From the NCBI GenBank assembly GCA_019321725.1, contig CM033109.1, positions 18,445,993-18,509,992 on the forward strand: 64,000 nt of DNA, written 5' to 3'. A program made the position numbers and the translations under genes. The stretch is from Paulownia fortunei (lineage: Eukaryota > Streptophyta > Magnoliopsida > Lamiales > Paulowniaceae). Shown here piece by piece: positions 11,630 through 23,690 of this stretch. A model generated the notes under the pieces. The model ran no database searches, was not told the origin of the DNA, and saw nothing but the letters and a program-made list of their open reading frames with translations. Every line of letters begins with the position of its first letter. Position 1 is the stretch's first letter.

Positions 11630-12759
11630 AACAAAAATAGTTATAAGCAATAGATGAAAACAAGTCCACAAAAGTGGTTTTGTAAGAGTATTTGCTAATT
11701 GATCATCAGAGAAAACTTGTGGACATGAAAAGAACCACTCCGAACTTGATCCCTAATGGAAGTCTATTGCAACATGCTTCATGCGTAAGTGAAAGACCAG
11801 ATTAGCACAAAGATAAGTTGCTCCAACATTGTCACAATAGATAATCAGAGAGCCTTGAACATGGAAACCAAGTTCAGTAAGAAGTAAGCATACCCAACAA
11901 ATCTCAGCAGTAGTGGCAGTAACACACCCCTTAGTAAAAGATCACGCAATAGTACATTATTTCTTGGAGGACCATGAGATGGGGTTCCATTTAGATACAC
12001 AATATAAGCACAGTAGAGGTGTAATCATCCTTGTTGCCTGCCCAGTCAGTATTTAAAAATGCACGAAGAGGTAGAGATGCATTATGGTAGAGAACAATAC
12101 CATGATCAATGGTGCCACATAGGTAACACAACAATAGTTTGGCTGCATTTCAATGTTCAGTAGTAGGGCGATACATAAATTGAGAGAGTTTATGTACTGC
12201 AAAGGTAATGTCAGGTCCTATGAGATATTGGTATTGAAGGCTGCCAACAATAGTACGAAACTCAGTGGGGTTTGTCAAAGCAGTATCCAAGTGTAGAGTA
12301 AGCGTAGGTGTGGTGTTGCTATTGGTTTTACACTTTTCATGTTGGTCCCAGCAAGTAAATCTCTGATATACCATTTCTTCGATAATAATAGCCCAAAGAA
12401 AGTGGGAATGACCTCCACACCAAGAAAGAATATGGGCCAAGGAAAAGATAAGCACTTTGAGTGAGGATGTAGCCTAGGAAGACATATGGAACTGACCAAG
12501 CATCAAGTTTGTGAGATGTATATGGACAAAGCCATGGGTAACACAGACAACTGAATACACGAAGTTTGGAATAGTTTGGGAGAGACTCAAAGATTTTCTT
12601 ATATGGTGAGGACATTTAAATGGTGGCTGTGGTTAGACGATTTATAAGACAGACGGTAATGGCAAATCTATAATTCTAATATGTGAGTGGAATGGTTGTA
12701 TGAGTGAAGAGGAAAAGACCTGTTTCAATAATGTGACAATGATGCCATTCTGAAAGGTC
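11630..12759 (-). pseudogene. Ty1/copia pol, 3' half (integrase end, RT end, RNase H), deleted
   Basis: This is the downstream half of the copia element whose upstream half lies at 20806-22610. From 12759 leftward the minus strand gives HIIETGLFLF, MSSPYKKIFESLPNYSKLRV and LDAWSVPYVFLGY (integrase C-terminal end). At about 12440 it jumps to YFLGVEVIPTFFGLLLSKK, then PTEFRTIVGSLQYQYLIGPD and KLSQFMYRPTTEHWNA (end of the reverse transcriptase). [34 protein letters not shown] and DDQLANTLTKPL belong to RNase H. The RT catalytic core with its YxDD box is absent, so a deletion joins integrase to the RT tail. The 3' LTR was not found; the sequence stops near 11630 beside a gypsy fragment. Confidence 0.85.
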
Positions 12760-12764
12760 GTTGT

Positions 12765-14648
12765 TGGCCGCTTGTCGTAGTCCTACCAAATTTAAACCTT
12801 ACTCTTCAATAAATTTTTAAATGAGTATAAAACAAGTAAGAGTCGATCCCACAAGGATCAAAGTTAACTGATTTACTATCAATTTACTAACTAAGAAATT
12901 TAACTTCAAAATTGTTAACATAAAGCTAAGACTCAAAAAGTAAACTATAGAAATAAACAACAAACGGTTGGGGGGATTGAATTAAGTAACTAAGTCGCAA
13001 AAATTAAAACTAATTAAAATGCATAGCAATCAAAATCAAATAACAAGTAACAATAGGTTGAGGTTTCCTTCGTTGTTACTAAACAATGGGTTGTAATTTC
13101 ATATCAATATTATTGACAACTTGTCAATAAAATTATCAACCGTAGGTAATAACAACCTCTACTACCTCGATCTTTTCTAAGTTGCTCGTTAAGTAGAACA
13201 AGCTCTCTACCTAATTCTCTACCCACCAAACAAACTAGAACAAGCTCTCTAGATTTAATTCAATGGATGAATTAAAATAAAAAAAATAGATTGATCTAAG
13301 CAACAACCACACAAGCTCGGGTCATTTAATTTATCTTATATTTTCCATTGCAATTAACAAAAATATCCCATAATCATTAATCATAATTTACAATACATGA
13401 TTAGAAATTAAAGATAATTACAAATCCAAAATCTCTAATCTAGATGTAGGGATTTTTCAAACTCAATTAGTTGTGCACCCAAACAAAGCAAGAAAATACC
13501 CATAAGATATTGAGCATAGAAAAACATAAAAAAACTTTAATTGGAAAGTTGATCAATAATATCAAATATTTAATTACAAGAACCCATGTTTAGGGCTTTG
13601 AAATCACCCTTAACCAAGAAGGAAGTCTAACCGTACATGATAAAAAATAAGAAGAGAATTAAAATTAACAACATTATGAGTCAAAGAAACTTATTGATTG
13701 AAGAAAATAGTTGAAGTTGATGATGGATTATGGATGTCTCCTCCTCCAGGCCTCTTCCACTTTGTCTTGCTTCATTCCCAAGACCCCAAAATTGCTTCCA
13801 AAATGTGAATGAATCTAGAGAGTGAATCTGAAAATTGGTGTGTGTGTGTTGAGAGGATAGTGTGTATTAAAAGTGTGAGATGGTGTTGTGATTTGTTGTA
13901 AAGTGTGTAAGATGTGTTGTGCGTTTGGTGTAAAGTGTGTAAGGTGTGTTGTGTGATGTATTATATATATCTAGTGTATACATATCACAAATATATACCA
14001 AAAGGTCTAAAGGATCGCGACTCCAAGCAAAGGAATCAATTTTCTTACACGGATGGCGCCTAGGCGCCAAAGAAGATAGTGAGCACGGTGCCTAGTGGGC
14101 GTTGCTACTATTTTGTTCTTCTCCAGTTCAGTGCTCTGATACTATTCATCGCATTTCAACTGATTTTTAACCTCTTTCTATGATGAATTAGCTTTGGATG
14201 CCTTCATAACAATTATATCCCTATCTGTTTTCTTTCTTTACCACTTGAATCAGATCAATATCATATTTGTGGAGAGAGTTATGCCCAAAATACCAAAATT
14301 GTCATATCTGAAAGTTTCAGTGCACTTTTGACTCTTTAACTAAATTGTTCTCTTTGAAATCAATTGAATTGGGATAAGTTATCAAAATAAAAGTTCTAGA
14401 TCTATGAATTACCTTTCCAATGAGATAAGAATCAAGTCAATAGGACTTTGATCAGAAATTTATACCAAAAATACAAAAACTGCCGTAGTGGCATTATGTC
14501 AATAAAATTTGGCCCAAAAATATTTGTTTCAACTTCATTTTTCTTCATTTTTGATCTCTTGATTCACAAACTCCTATCACACACAAAATATTAATAAAAA
14601 AAGATATAAAGGAATTGATACAAAATATGTGAAAATATGCACTTATTA
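12765..14648 (-). repeat. 3' LTR of the pol-deleted gypsy element
   Basis: 1884 bp. It aligns along its length with 18796-20800: both share the phrase around GAGTCGATCCCAC (12840, 18871), GTGTGTGTGTTGAGAGGATAG (13842, 19886) and the TGGCGCC-containing stretch near 14055 and 20170. In element orientation it begins at 14648, next to the purine tract GTGTGGGGAAAATT, and ends at 12765 with CA. Base changes and small indels between the two LTRs are common, so the insertion is not recent. Confidence 0.88.
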
Positions 14649-16200
14649 AATTTTCCCCACACTTAACCTTTGCTCGTTCTCGAGCAAACCTAAAACAAGA
14701 CACTAAGCTAATCCACTCTCATAGAAAATCACAATTGCATTTAGCACATTTGATAAGCTTTTAAACCCCTAGGTGGACCATAGAGGATAAGTTGTAATCT
14801 CATGAGGGCTTCTAGTAGTGATACCCACAAACACCTATGACACCTAACTTCCAATAATTAATTCTCAGGGAGCAACAAAGTAATATGGTAATAAAATCAA
14901 ACAAGTGTTGAATCTAATCCTTAATTATCCAAAAGCAAATACACTTCTACAACATTCATACTCAAGTGTGTGTGTGTGAATAGCCATTGTCAATAGTGAT
15001 GAAACCATGTATGATTCAAATAAGTGAATTCCTATAGAACCTCACAAAAGCCATCACCCAGTGTCTAATGAAATAGTCGAACATCATAGGCTCCTCCTTT
15101 GGCACACATCTCCACTATACTAAAGGCACTACATGAAATCAAAAGGTCTTTAACAATGGTTGTAATGGGGTTAAGGGGAAGTGTGTGGCTTAAGAAAGAA
15201 AGAGATATGATGAAACAAAAATTTTAAAAACTTCATGTAATGAGAGACATAAATCTTATCAAGGAATAATCTCATAATCCACAAGTTTCAACATCGTGGC
15301 CTAATTTCATTGTGTTGGACCTTTTTTCATCATTTTCGTAGACTTTATTTCTTTTTCAATATTTTACTACTTTCTTCCTCTTTATATATATATATATATA
15401 TTCAATATTTTTCCTTTCTTTCTTTCTTTCTTTGAGCTCCCCCACACTTATCTTCTATTTCAACCTAAATGTTTTTTACAAGTTCACCTTATCATTGAAA
15501 TGTCTCTCAAGTTTCAATTCATTTTTAAAATAAGGGTAGGATAGTAGTGTATTTATGCTAGGTAAGAAGATATGATTACAACTGAAATAACTTATTCAAT
15601 AAAAGGCTCAAAGTGGCTTGCTATGGGGGATGTTCTCTTGGAACATCATATGGAGAACAAGTTGATTTAGCCACGGTGCCAGAAAACTTAGTGATTTAGC
15701 CACGGTGCCAGAAAACTTAGTGCTTTAATCATTTTTCAAGTGATGCTTAATCAGTCGTTCATACCAAAGAGTTTTAATTTTCAAGTGACATATTTGTCTC
15801 CATACCAAAGAACATAGCTATTTGTGTGAAAAGAGTTGAGTATGATCATTATGAAAATATATCAACCAAAGAATAACATCAAGGTCCAAAACAATACCTA
15901 TCGTCAAACACAACCATATCATTCATGCTTAATTCTCATCATAGAAGTTGGAAGAACACCTAGGACTCAAAAATTTTAAAAACTAGACACAAATAAAATA
16001 AAATAAGGAAAAATATAAGTAAAGAAACTCAAAAAAAATATATGTCCTAAATCCTTCCCCCCATACTTAATTCTTACATAGGCTACTAAAATAAAGAATT
16101 AAATACAATAGGGTTGGATTGTATACATAAAACAATGCAAAATAAAATAACTAAATAAAATAAAATGGATAGAAAGAAAAGAGAATAAAAGTTAGAGAGA
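14649..16200 (-). other. 3' untranslated interior of the gypsy element, with polypurine tract
   Basis: Non-coding. The purine tract (14649-14667 read on the minus strand, GTGTGGGGAAAATT) marks where plus-strand DNA synthesis starts. Just inside it is a motif read on the minus strand as TTGCTCGAGAACGAGCAAAGG, and the same arrangement recurs on the plus strand at 46760-46806 in another family member. A 29-bp tandem duplication (15664-15721) and small TA and TTTC microsatellites (15385-15435) lie within it. Confidence 0.7.
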
Positions 16201-17045
16201 TCAAGTCTGTGATGGTAAACTCTCAATACCTTCTTTTCCATTCGTTAGGTTATCTCTCAATAAATATTTGGTTTAACGTCCTCAGCCTGACATCACCTCT
16301 TTTTTCATTTATCAATATATGCTGACATTACCATCGTCCATCCAATCATCGTCTTATGATTTCAAAGCACTTGAAAAAGTTTGTCCTCTTGTACTTGAGT
16401 GATATATTTAGCAATGCTAACTAGTGGTGTTTATTTGTCACTCAAGTAGACATATTTGAGATGATTTGAGATTGGTTTAAGCTCGATTGTAGGTGTCCGC
16501 ACCACAGAAAATAGAAGTCTCTCATTAGAAAATGGTAATTTGATATAAGATACACCATATCTTGATTTTTAAAGCAATAAATCCAGCCTCTTTACATCAT
16601 TTTCCCATCCCCCAACACTTACATATCTAGCTTCATTTCTTTCAATTCCTCTACATGGAGATATTTTTGTAAAGCAATCTCTACTTCATCATTGCCAGTG
16701 AACTCAAGCATTTGTTATGACTTGGGATCAATAATGTTCTCATGGCCTCAATAATATTAAATTTTATAACTTCGTCATCAAACTCCATAGAAATGGTGCC
16801 ATTATAAACATCAATCTTAGCTTGGGTTGTCTTCATGAATGGTCTTTCCAAAAGAATAGGTGTAGGATCAGGGGATGTGTCATTCTCCATCTTAAGAACA
16901 TAAAAATCAGCTAGGAAAACTAATTCATTTACCTGCACAAGAACATCTTCCACAACCCCTATTGGATAAGTATTAGATCTATCAGCCATTTTTCGAAAAG
17001 TTTCAAGGATTTCTTTTTCCTGCTTCTCTTTTTTAGACTTTGCTA
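16200..17045 (-). pseudogene. Truncated gypsy protease and start of polymerase
   Basis: Minus strand, from 17045 leftward: KEKQEKEILETFRK runs straight into MADRSNTYPIGVVEDVLVQV, then ELVFLADFYVLKM, PILLERPFMKTTQAKIDVYN and IKFNIIEAMR. These are the C-terminal two thirds of a retroviral-type aspartic protease. The upstream part with the catalytic DLGAS motif, normally found between ETFRK and ADRSNTYP, is missing, consistent with a deletion at about 16990. Leftward, broken frames give TPTIELKPISNHLKYVYL and EDKLFQVLXNHKTMIGWT, the segment just before the reverse transcriptase. Nothing of RT, RNase H or integrase follows. Confidence 0.8.
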
Positions 17046-17619
17046 ACCAGCTAGGAAAAGGTGGAGGTGTTACATAAGTATAAGGAGAGATTTATGAATG
17101 GTTACTGACTTTAGATTCTCCCTAACTATAGGTGGTAGATAAGTACGAGAGTGAGAATTATCCAAGAAAGAGATGGTATTGCTTGACTCGCTCTTCTCAA
17201 CCTCTTTGGATACTTCTTTTGTTGGTAAGCTAGGAGATTCCAATTACTTCCTAGTTGTAAGAGTTATGGCACTTGTATTTTCTTTAGGATTCACCATGGG
17301 TTGGGAAGGTAACTTGCCTGATCCTTGTGTTTCCAATCAGCTTAAGCTAGTGGTTATTTGTCCCACTTGATTCTCAATATGTTCAAGATAGGCTTGTGTG
17401 GTTTATTGAAATTATATAGTGTTGGTAGCAAATTCTTTCACGAGACCCTCCAAGGATGCGCTTGATTGTTGAGGAGATTGGAAGGATGGTTGCACATTTA
17501 ATTGGAGAAAACCCGGTGATCAGTTTGGTATTTGAAATTGAGTGGGTTTTTGTTGTTGGTTCCCATATCTCAAATTAGGATGATCCTTCCATCCTTTATT
17601 ATAAGTATTGGAGAAAGGA

Positions 17620-18664
17620 TCATATCTTTATCTTGGTTGACCTAAAAAGCCAGCAATCACATTTGCTTGCTCCATAGAATCTTCTTGGAGGAATGGACAT
17701 ATATTTGTGGGATGCCCTACCATGTAACATGCTCCACATGCTTTGAATTGTTTCCCTACAGCCATTTGTTTCACTAAAGAGGTGAGGTGTGAGAGCTTAT
17801 GTTCAAGAAGTAATGTGTTCACCTCATTGACACTCTTAGGTGGCAGTGGTGGATCATTACGGGTGATGAATTATTGAGAATTTGTAGCCATGTTTGCAAT
17901 TAGATTCCTTGTTGCCTTGGGTGTCTTGTCAACTAAATTCCCTACACTTGCAACATCAATCATTCTTATTTCCATTGGCATAAGCCCCTCATAGAAGTAT
18001 TGAATGAGAAGTTGATCACTGATTTGATGATGAGGGCAACTTGTGCACAACTTATTAAATCTTTCCCAATACTCATAGAGAGATTCCCCATTGTATTATT
18101 GAATACCATATATTTCTTTCTGGATGCTCCCTGCCTAGGATGTTGGAAAATACCTCTCATGGAACACCCTTCGCATTTTGTTCCATGTGATAATCATGAC
18201 AGACGGTAGATAATAAAACCACTCATTTGCCGAATCTGCCAATGAAAAAGGAAAGACAATGAGCTTGATGTTTTCTTTTGAAATTCTTGACGATTTCATA
18301 CTAGAGCACATGACATTAAATTCCTTCAAATGTTTATTTGGATCCTCACCCGCAAAACTATGAAATGTGGGCAACAGATGAATCATCCCAGATTTGAGTT
18401 CAAAGTGAACTTCCAAGTTGGGATAGATGATACACAATGGTTGATTCTCTAAATTGGAGCAACCAACTCCTTAAATGTTCTATGATTATGTATCATTTCA
18501 ACAGTTTCGGGTTGATGAGGAGTTTCAGAAGTAGGAGAAAGAGCTTCAAACTCAAGCTTGGATGGTGAATTGATTGTAGGTATAGATGAAAGTGGTGGTA
18601 ATGGTGGAAGCGGTGTGTTCAAATTAATCCGAATCTGCTCAAGTCTCAGCTTCAAATATTTCAT
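17620..18664 (-). pseudogene. Gypsy gag polyprotein with CCHC knuckle, frameshifted
   Basis: Gag forms the virus-like particle that packages the element RNA. In element order: a Pro/Ser-rich N-terminus (18664-18449), the retrotransposon gag domain (18437-18135) with LLPTFHSFAGEDPNKHLKEF, KLIVFPFSLADSANEWFYYL and KMRRVFHERYFP, then broken frames that read LYEYWERFNKL, CPHHQISDQLLIQYFYEGL and NLIANMA (18130-17890). The last part (17822-17628) contains the zinc knuckle CGACYMVGHPTNIC, a full CX2CX4HX4C. Several frameshifts and stops make it inactive. Compared with the family, the domain order is complete. Confidence 0.85.
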
Positions 18665-18772
18665 GACATAAAAACTAAAAATAACAAGAAAACAAACTAA
18701 AATAAACCAAAAAAGAGTAAGTAAAGTAAAACAAAAAAATGAAAATGATAATGAATCAATTAGATGCTTGAT

Positions 18773-18789
18773 CCCCTACAACGGCGCCA
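18773..18789 (-). promoter_or_regulatory. Primer-binding site of the gypsy element
   Basis: The minus strand reads TGGCGCCGTTGTAGGGG, six bases inside the end of the 5' LTR. TTTGGCGCCGTTG is the usual tRNA primer site of Athila/Tat-type elements. It fixes the orientation and the inner LTR boundary at 18796. Confidence 0.85.
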
Positions 18790-18795
18790 AAAACT

Positions 18796-20800
18796 TGGTC
18801 AGTTGTTATAGGCCTACCAAATTTAAACCTTACTCTTCAATAAATTTTTTAACGAGTATAAAATACGTAAGAGTCGATCCCACGAGGATCAAGGCTAACT
18901 AATTTACGATCGACTCACTAACTAAGAAATTTAACTTTAAAATTGTTAAAGTAAAGCTAAGACTCAACAAGTTAACTTTGGAAATAAACAACAAATGGTT
19001 GGAAAGGATTGAATTAAGTAACTAAGTCGCAGAAATTAAAACTAATTAAAATGTATAGCAATCAAAGTAAAAATAACAAGCAACAATTGATTAAAGTAAG
19101 TTGAGGTTTCCTTCGCCGCCACTAGATAATAGATTGTAATCTCCATATCAATATTATTAACAAGTTGTCATTGAAATTATCAGCCGTAGGTAATAACAAG
19201 CTCTACTACCCTGATCTTTCCTTAGTTGCTCGTTAAGTAAAACAACCTCTCTACCTAATTTTCTACCTATCAAACAACCTAGAACAAGCTCTCGAGATTT
19301 AATTCATTGGATGTATTAAAACAAGAAAGATAAATTGATCTAAGCAACAACCACACAAGCTTGGGTCATTTAACTTAGGTTATGTTTTTCATTTCAATTA
19401 ATAAAAATATTCCATAATCATTAATCACAATTTATTACACATGATTAGAAATTTAAGATAATTACGTATCTAAAATCTCTAATCAATTGTAGGAATTTCT
19501 CAAACTTAATTTGGTTGTGCACCCAAACAAAGAAAGAAAATACCTATAAGACATTAAGCAAAAAAAACATAAACAACTTTAATTGAAAAGTTTATTAATA
19601 ATATCAAATATTTAATTACAAGAACCATTTCTTGGGATTTGAAATCACTCTCAACCAAGACGGAAGTAAGGAAGTCTAACCTAACATGATAAAAAATGAC
19701 AAGAGAATTAAAATTAACAACATTGAGAGTCAAAGAAACTTATTGATTGTAAAAGATAGTTGAAATTGATGATGGATTATGGATGTCTCCTCCTCTAGGC
19801 CTCTTCCACTTTATCTTTCTTCACTCCCAAGACCCAAAGATTTTTTCCAAAATGTCAATGAATTAGAGAGTGAATCTAAAAATTGGTGTGTGTGTGTTGA
19901 GAGGATAGTGTGTATTAAAAGTGTGAGAAGGTATTGTGATTTGTTGTAAAGTGTGTAAGGTGTGTCATGTGTTTGGTGTAAAGTTTGTAAGGTGTGTTGT
20001 GTGTTTGGTGTAAAGTATGTAAGGTGTTTTATGTGTTTAGTGTAAAATGTGTAAGGTGTGTTGTACGATGTATTATATATATCCAGTGTATACATATCAC
20101 AAACATATGTCAAAAGGTATAAAGGGTCGCCACTCCAAGCAAATGAATTAATTTTCCTATATAGATGGTGCTTAGGCGCCAAAACAGGTTGCTTAGGCAC
20201 TAAAGAAGACAATGAGCACGGTGCCTAAGTGCCATTGCTACGGTTTTTTTCTTCTCCAGTTCAGCACTCTAACAATGTTCATTCTTTTTAAACTAATTTT
20301 TTTTACCTTTTTCTAGAATAACTGGCTTTTGGTATGTACATAATAATTGTAGCCCTATCTATTAATTTTCTTTAGCCACTTGAATCAGATCAATATCACA
20401 TTTTTGGAGAGCATTACGCCAAAATACAAGGACTGTCATATCTAGAAGTTTTAGTACACTTTTAACTTTTTAATTGAATATGTCTATTTGAAATCAATTT
20501 AACTGGAATAAATTGTCAACATAAAAGTTGTAGATATATCAATTATCTTTCTAACGAGCTAAGAATCAGGTTAATAGGACTTTGGATCAAAAATTTATGC
20601 TTAAAATATAAAAACTACCATAGTGGCACCGTGTCAATAAAATTGGCATAAGAATATTTGTTTCAACTTCGTTTTGGCTCATTTTCGATCTCTTGGTTCC
20701 CAAAATTCTATCCACACAAATCATTAATAAAAATTTATTATTCACAAGAATGAAGACATAAAGGAATCAATACAAAATATATAAAAATATACACTTATCA
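18796..20800 (-). repeat. 5' LTR of the pol-deleted gypsy element
   Basis: 2005 bp, starting TGATAAGTG at 20800 on the minus strand and ending CA at 18796. It carries four variants of a roughly 35-bp phrase TTGGTGTAAAGTNTGTAAGGTGTG (about 19930-20070), where the partner LTR has only two or three copies; this accounts for much of the length difference. Confidence 0.88.
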
Positions 20801-20805
20801 ATTGT

Positions 20806-22610
20806 GTTCAGGTGTATGTGGTGGGGTGGAAAGATAGGAAATACTATTTATGGAGAGAAATATAGTGAGAGATTGATACTATGCTCTATTGTCAGAGAAA
20901 AGGATGACAATGGATATTTTAAACCATTTTTCCATAAGAGATTTGAAGTGAACAAAGAAATCATACACATGGGCTTTTTGTTTTAACTGATAATACCGTA
21001 TGTATTTGGAAAATTTTACCAATAAAAATAACATAATATTTAAAACCATCAATAGATTAATTAGGAGATGTCCTGACATTAGAAAATAGCACTTCAAGTG
21101 GATGAGAAGAATTAATAGTGGATATGAAAAATGTAAGTTTATGACTTTTGTTACGTTCACACGCATTATATGAAGAGACTATAGATAATGAACTTGATAG
21201 CTGAAGTGAAACAAAAATATATGTTTAAAGACATTTGATGTGGGATGACCTAGTCTAGAGTGCCACTTGAACAAAGTGGTCTTGACACTTGAAAAAGAAA
21301 CTAACTAAGAGAATGCCTTGGAAAAAGACACTAGCCACTCATACACACCATCTTTAGTTGGTCCTGCCAAAAGAATTGCCCCCGTGCAAAGATCCTTCAC
21401 AAGAAATGAATTTAGTAAGAATTCAATAGAGGCATTATTAGTACAACAAGGTACATAAAGAATATTGGATAATATATATTGATGAGAGATAATGGGAAAA
21501 GCAGTGGAATCGATGTAGGTAATTGGAATACCCATGTCATCGCGAATCATGATTTCACAAGTGCCATGATATGGAGTCTAGAGAGATAGGTTACTTAGGT
21601 CGGTGGTGACATGGTGAGATGCCTCGCTTTCTAATATAGGTGGTGTTGACACTCGTATAGTGTGCTTGGAATAACCACGGGCTGGAGAATATGGTGTTAA
21701 AAGATGAAGAGCCAAGGTCCGATGATCTTGAGATGTTGGGGGTATGACAAGGCTAAAGGTAGGACACCTTTTTGTAGTATGGCCTTGAACACCATAGCTT
21801 GACAGTAGCTAAGATACGAACGCAGTAGAGGACTATCACCACGACAGGCATAGGTTTACGGCCAGGCATTTGAAAATGCAGGGTGAGATGGTCGCTACTA
21901 TTAGTTTTAGTGTGTGGCAGCAATGTTGGCGGTGATTAGGAAGGACAGTGGCAGGGCGGAGAAGGAGTGCAAAGATGCTTCATTGTCTATGAGTTTCTCA
22001 TAAAGCTCATCATAGTGTATCATTGTCTCCCGAGCATTGACTGCTTCTACCACCAACTTATATTCTCGACTTAGACCATCCACAACTTTGTCTATTAAAT
22101 CCTCATCATCAATAAGCTTACCAAGTTGAGCAAGTCGTCAATGTAAGATTCCATGTATTCTGCAATACTTTTTAAACCCTTGATACAATGTTTAAGCCTT
22201 TATTTATTTGATATGACCAGGTTTTGCATAGGTATTTGCAATGGTGGTCCAAATTTGATGTGATGTAGTGGTGGTGGAGATAAAGGGTAGGATGGAAGGA
22301 GAGACAACACCTAGAAAAGCAATAAAGATGAGTCTATCTTGGCTTTCCATGTATTGTGAGAGGGATGTGGTGAGGTGGTGGCACCAGTGGTGATAGTAGA
22401 GATGGGACAAGGATGTGCGCCATCAACAAAACCTTCTAATTCATATCGTTTAAGAAGAGCATGAATTTAAAGCTTCCAGGTGATGTAATTAGTGGTGGTG
22501 GATTTGGTGATATTGGTTAAAATGATGGTAACAAGAGGTTTGATTGGGTACTTGTGTTTTAGGATGACATTATGTGGTGTTTCAAAGGTGGAGTCTTGGG
22601 AAGCCATTGT
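20806..22610 (-). pseudogene. Ty1/copia gag, protease region and integrase N-half, degraded
   Basis: Minus strand, from MASQDSTFETP at 22604: the gag region gives NYITWKL, ALLKRYELEGFVDG, HQIWTTIANTYAKPGHIK and MDDLLNLVSLL. A zinc-knuckle trace (YGVQGHTTKRCPTF) lies at about 21760-21800. SHHVTTDLSNLSL (about 21600) marks the protease/pre-integrase junction, followed by NILYVP, ASIEFLLNSFLVKDL and AILLAGPTKDGVYEW. The integrase core gives HFSKYIRYYQLKQKAHVYDF and VILFSDN, then TPPHTPEHN, where the gypsy element at 12765-20800 interrupts it. There are many frameshifts and stops. Together with 11630-12759 this was one element. Confidence 0.85.
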
Positions 22611-22661
22611 AGGTGTGCTAGCAAAAAAAAATAGAACGAGGTGATAGAGAGGGTGGATCAA

Positions 22662-22850
22662 GGTTGTGATACCATATACAAATTGGAAAGTGGAATATAT
22701 ATAAAAGCATACAAAATACAAATGAGGTATGTTTCCTATTCTAATTCAAGTCAATCAAAAGATTGTAAATCTAGATGAATTCCTATAATCAAGGCCTATA
22801 TAATCAATCAAATAATTACAAAATAAAAAATAAAAAACTAACTAGATACA
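22662..22850 (-). repeat. Short 5' LTR and primer-binding site of the copia element
   Basis: The minus strand reads TGGTATCACAACC at 22674-22662, a one- or two-base variant of the TGGTATCAGAGC initiator-Met primer site of copia elements, about 50 bp upstream of the gag start. The preceding 176 bp (22850-22675), starting TGTATCTAG and holding a TATATATA box near 22700, is a likely short LTR. Its outer edge is uncertain because the 3' LTR is missing. Confidence 0.55.
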
Positions 22851-23690
22851 TATAATATTTTCTCCAATAAAAGAAAGAAAGAAAAATTATTGTCATACAT
22901 ACAACACAAACTCAAAAGGAACTCAAAAAATACGCTAACATAGCGATTACTACCCTCTTTAGTTGTATCTCCAGCATGCTTAAAACTTCGCACTGCCAAA
23001 CCGGCACAAGTGAGAAAAATAAAGGAATAAGGCTTGGTGGAAGAAAGGAATAAGAGAAATGTCATCCTCCATACAATCTCAGCAAATTGTGAACAAAAAG
23101 CAAAGAAATCGTAATGATTCAAAAAATGTACTACGTTAGGGTCATGTAAGAGAAATAAATTGAAATCCCTAAACGTCCAACATATAGACAAATTTAGAGT
23201 TAATTCACTTTACGCGTTATATCATGGGGTTAGTATTTGTTATCTCTATACTACTAAAACTTTAAATACCCCTGAACTAAAATAAGTTACATATTCATGA
23301 ATTAAATAAAAAAATAAATTCACTTTGCTCCATTGGTTATAGACTATAGTATTTGTCCCATTTCCTATCAATTGTTAATTAATCTAATCCTAATTTTTAT
23401 TCAACACTTACTAAAGAAACCAACCTTCAACTACATCTAAATGAGATAAATGAAAAATTATGACTATAATCGTGTAGAGACAACACACATTGTACTTAAA
23501 ATTATCTCGTGCAAGTTTTTATCACTACTATCTTGTGTGTGTGTGTGTGTGTGTGAACCCTTAAAATTATCCATTTTTTTCCACTCAAAATCTTAGTGTA
23601 TTAGTAAGTAGATAATATAAAAAAATTCTTATTTTTTGATTTTGATTGCGCTTTAACAAATAAATAACTACATAATAAAACTATTTGTTA
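22851..23690. other. Non-coding stretch with a GT microsatellite
   Basis: No supported gene. A minus-strand open frame at 23191-22838 (117 codons) is low-complexity and hydrophobic without a recognisable domain. A (GT)n run lies at 23534-23555. Confidence 0.4.

Larger units (their letters stand above)
12765..20800 (-). mobile_element. Full-length but pol-deleted Athila/Tat-like LTR retrotransposon
   Basis: An 8036-bp element with two LTRs in the same orientation (12765-14648 and 18796-20800), a primer-binding site next to the right LTR, a polypurine tract next to the left LTR, and a 5-bp target duplication (GTTGT at 12760-12764, ATTGT at 20801-20805; one mismatch). Both LTRs start TGATAAGTG or TAATAAGTG in the element's orientation and end in CA. 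It inserted into a copia integrase: the copia reading PEHN stops at 20801 and resumes at 12759. The 4.1-kb interior encodes gag, part of the protease and only the start of the polymerase, so it must depend on relatives for reverse transcriptase and integrase. The Athila/Tat placement rests on the TTTGGCGCCGTTG primer site and the gag/protease type. Confidence 0.9.

Noticed and set aside
19811..20212. 133-codon minus-strand frame, Thr/Tyr/His-rich
   Set aside because: It lies within the 5' LTR and reflects the repeated GGTGTAAAGTNTGTAAGGTGTG phrase.
22838..23191. 117-codon hydrophobic minus-strand frame
   Set aside because: No recognisable domain, biased composition, and it begins beside a copia LTR; likely chance.
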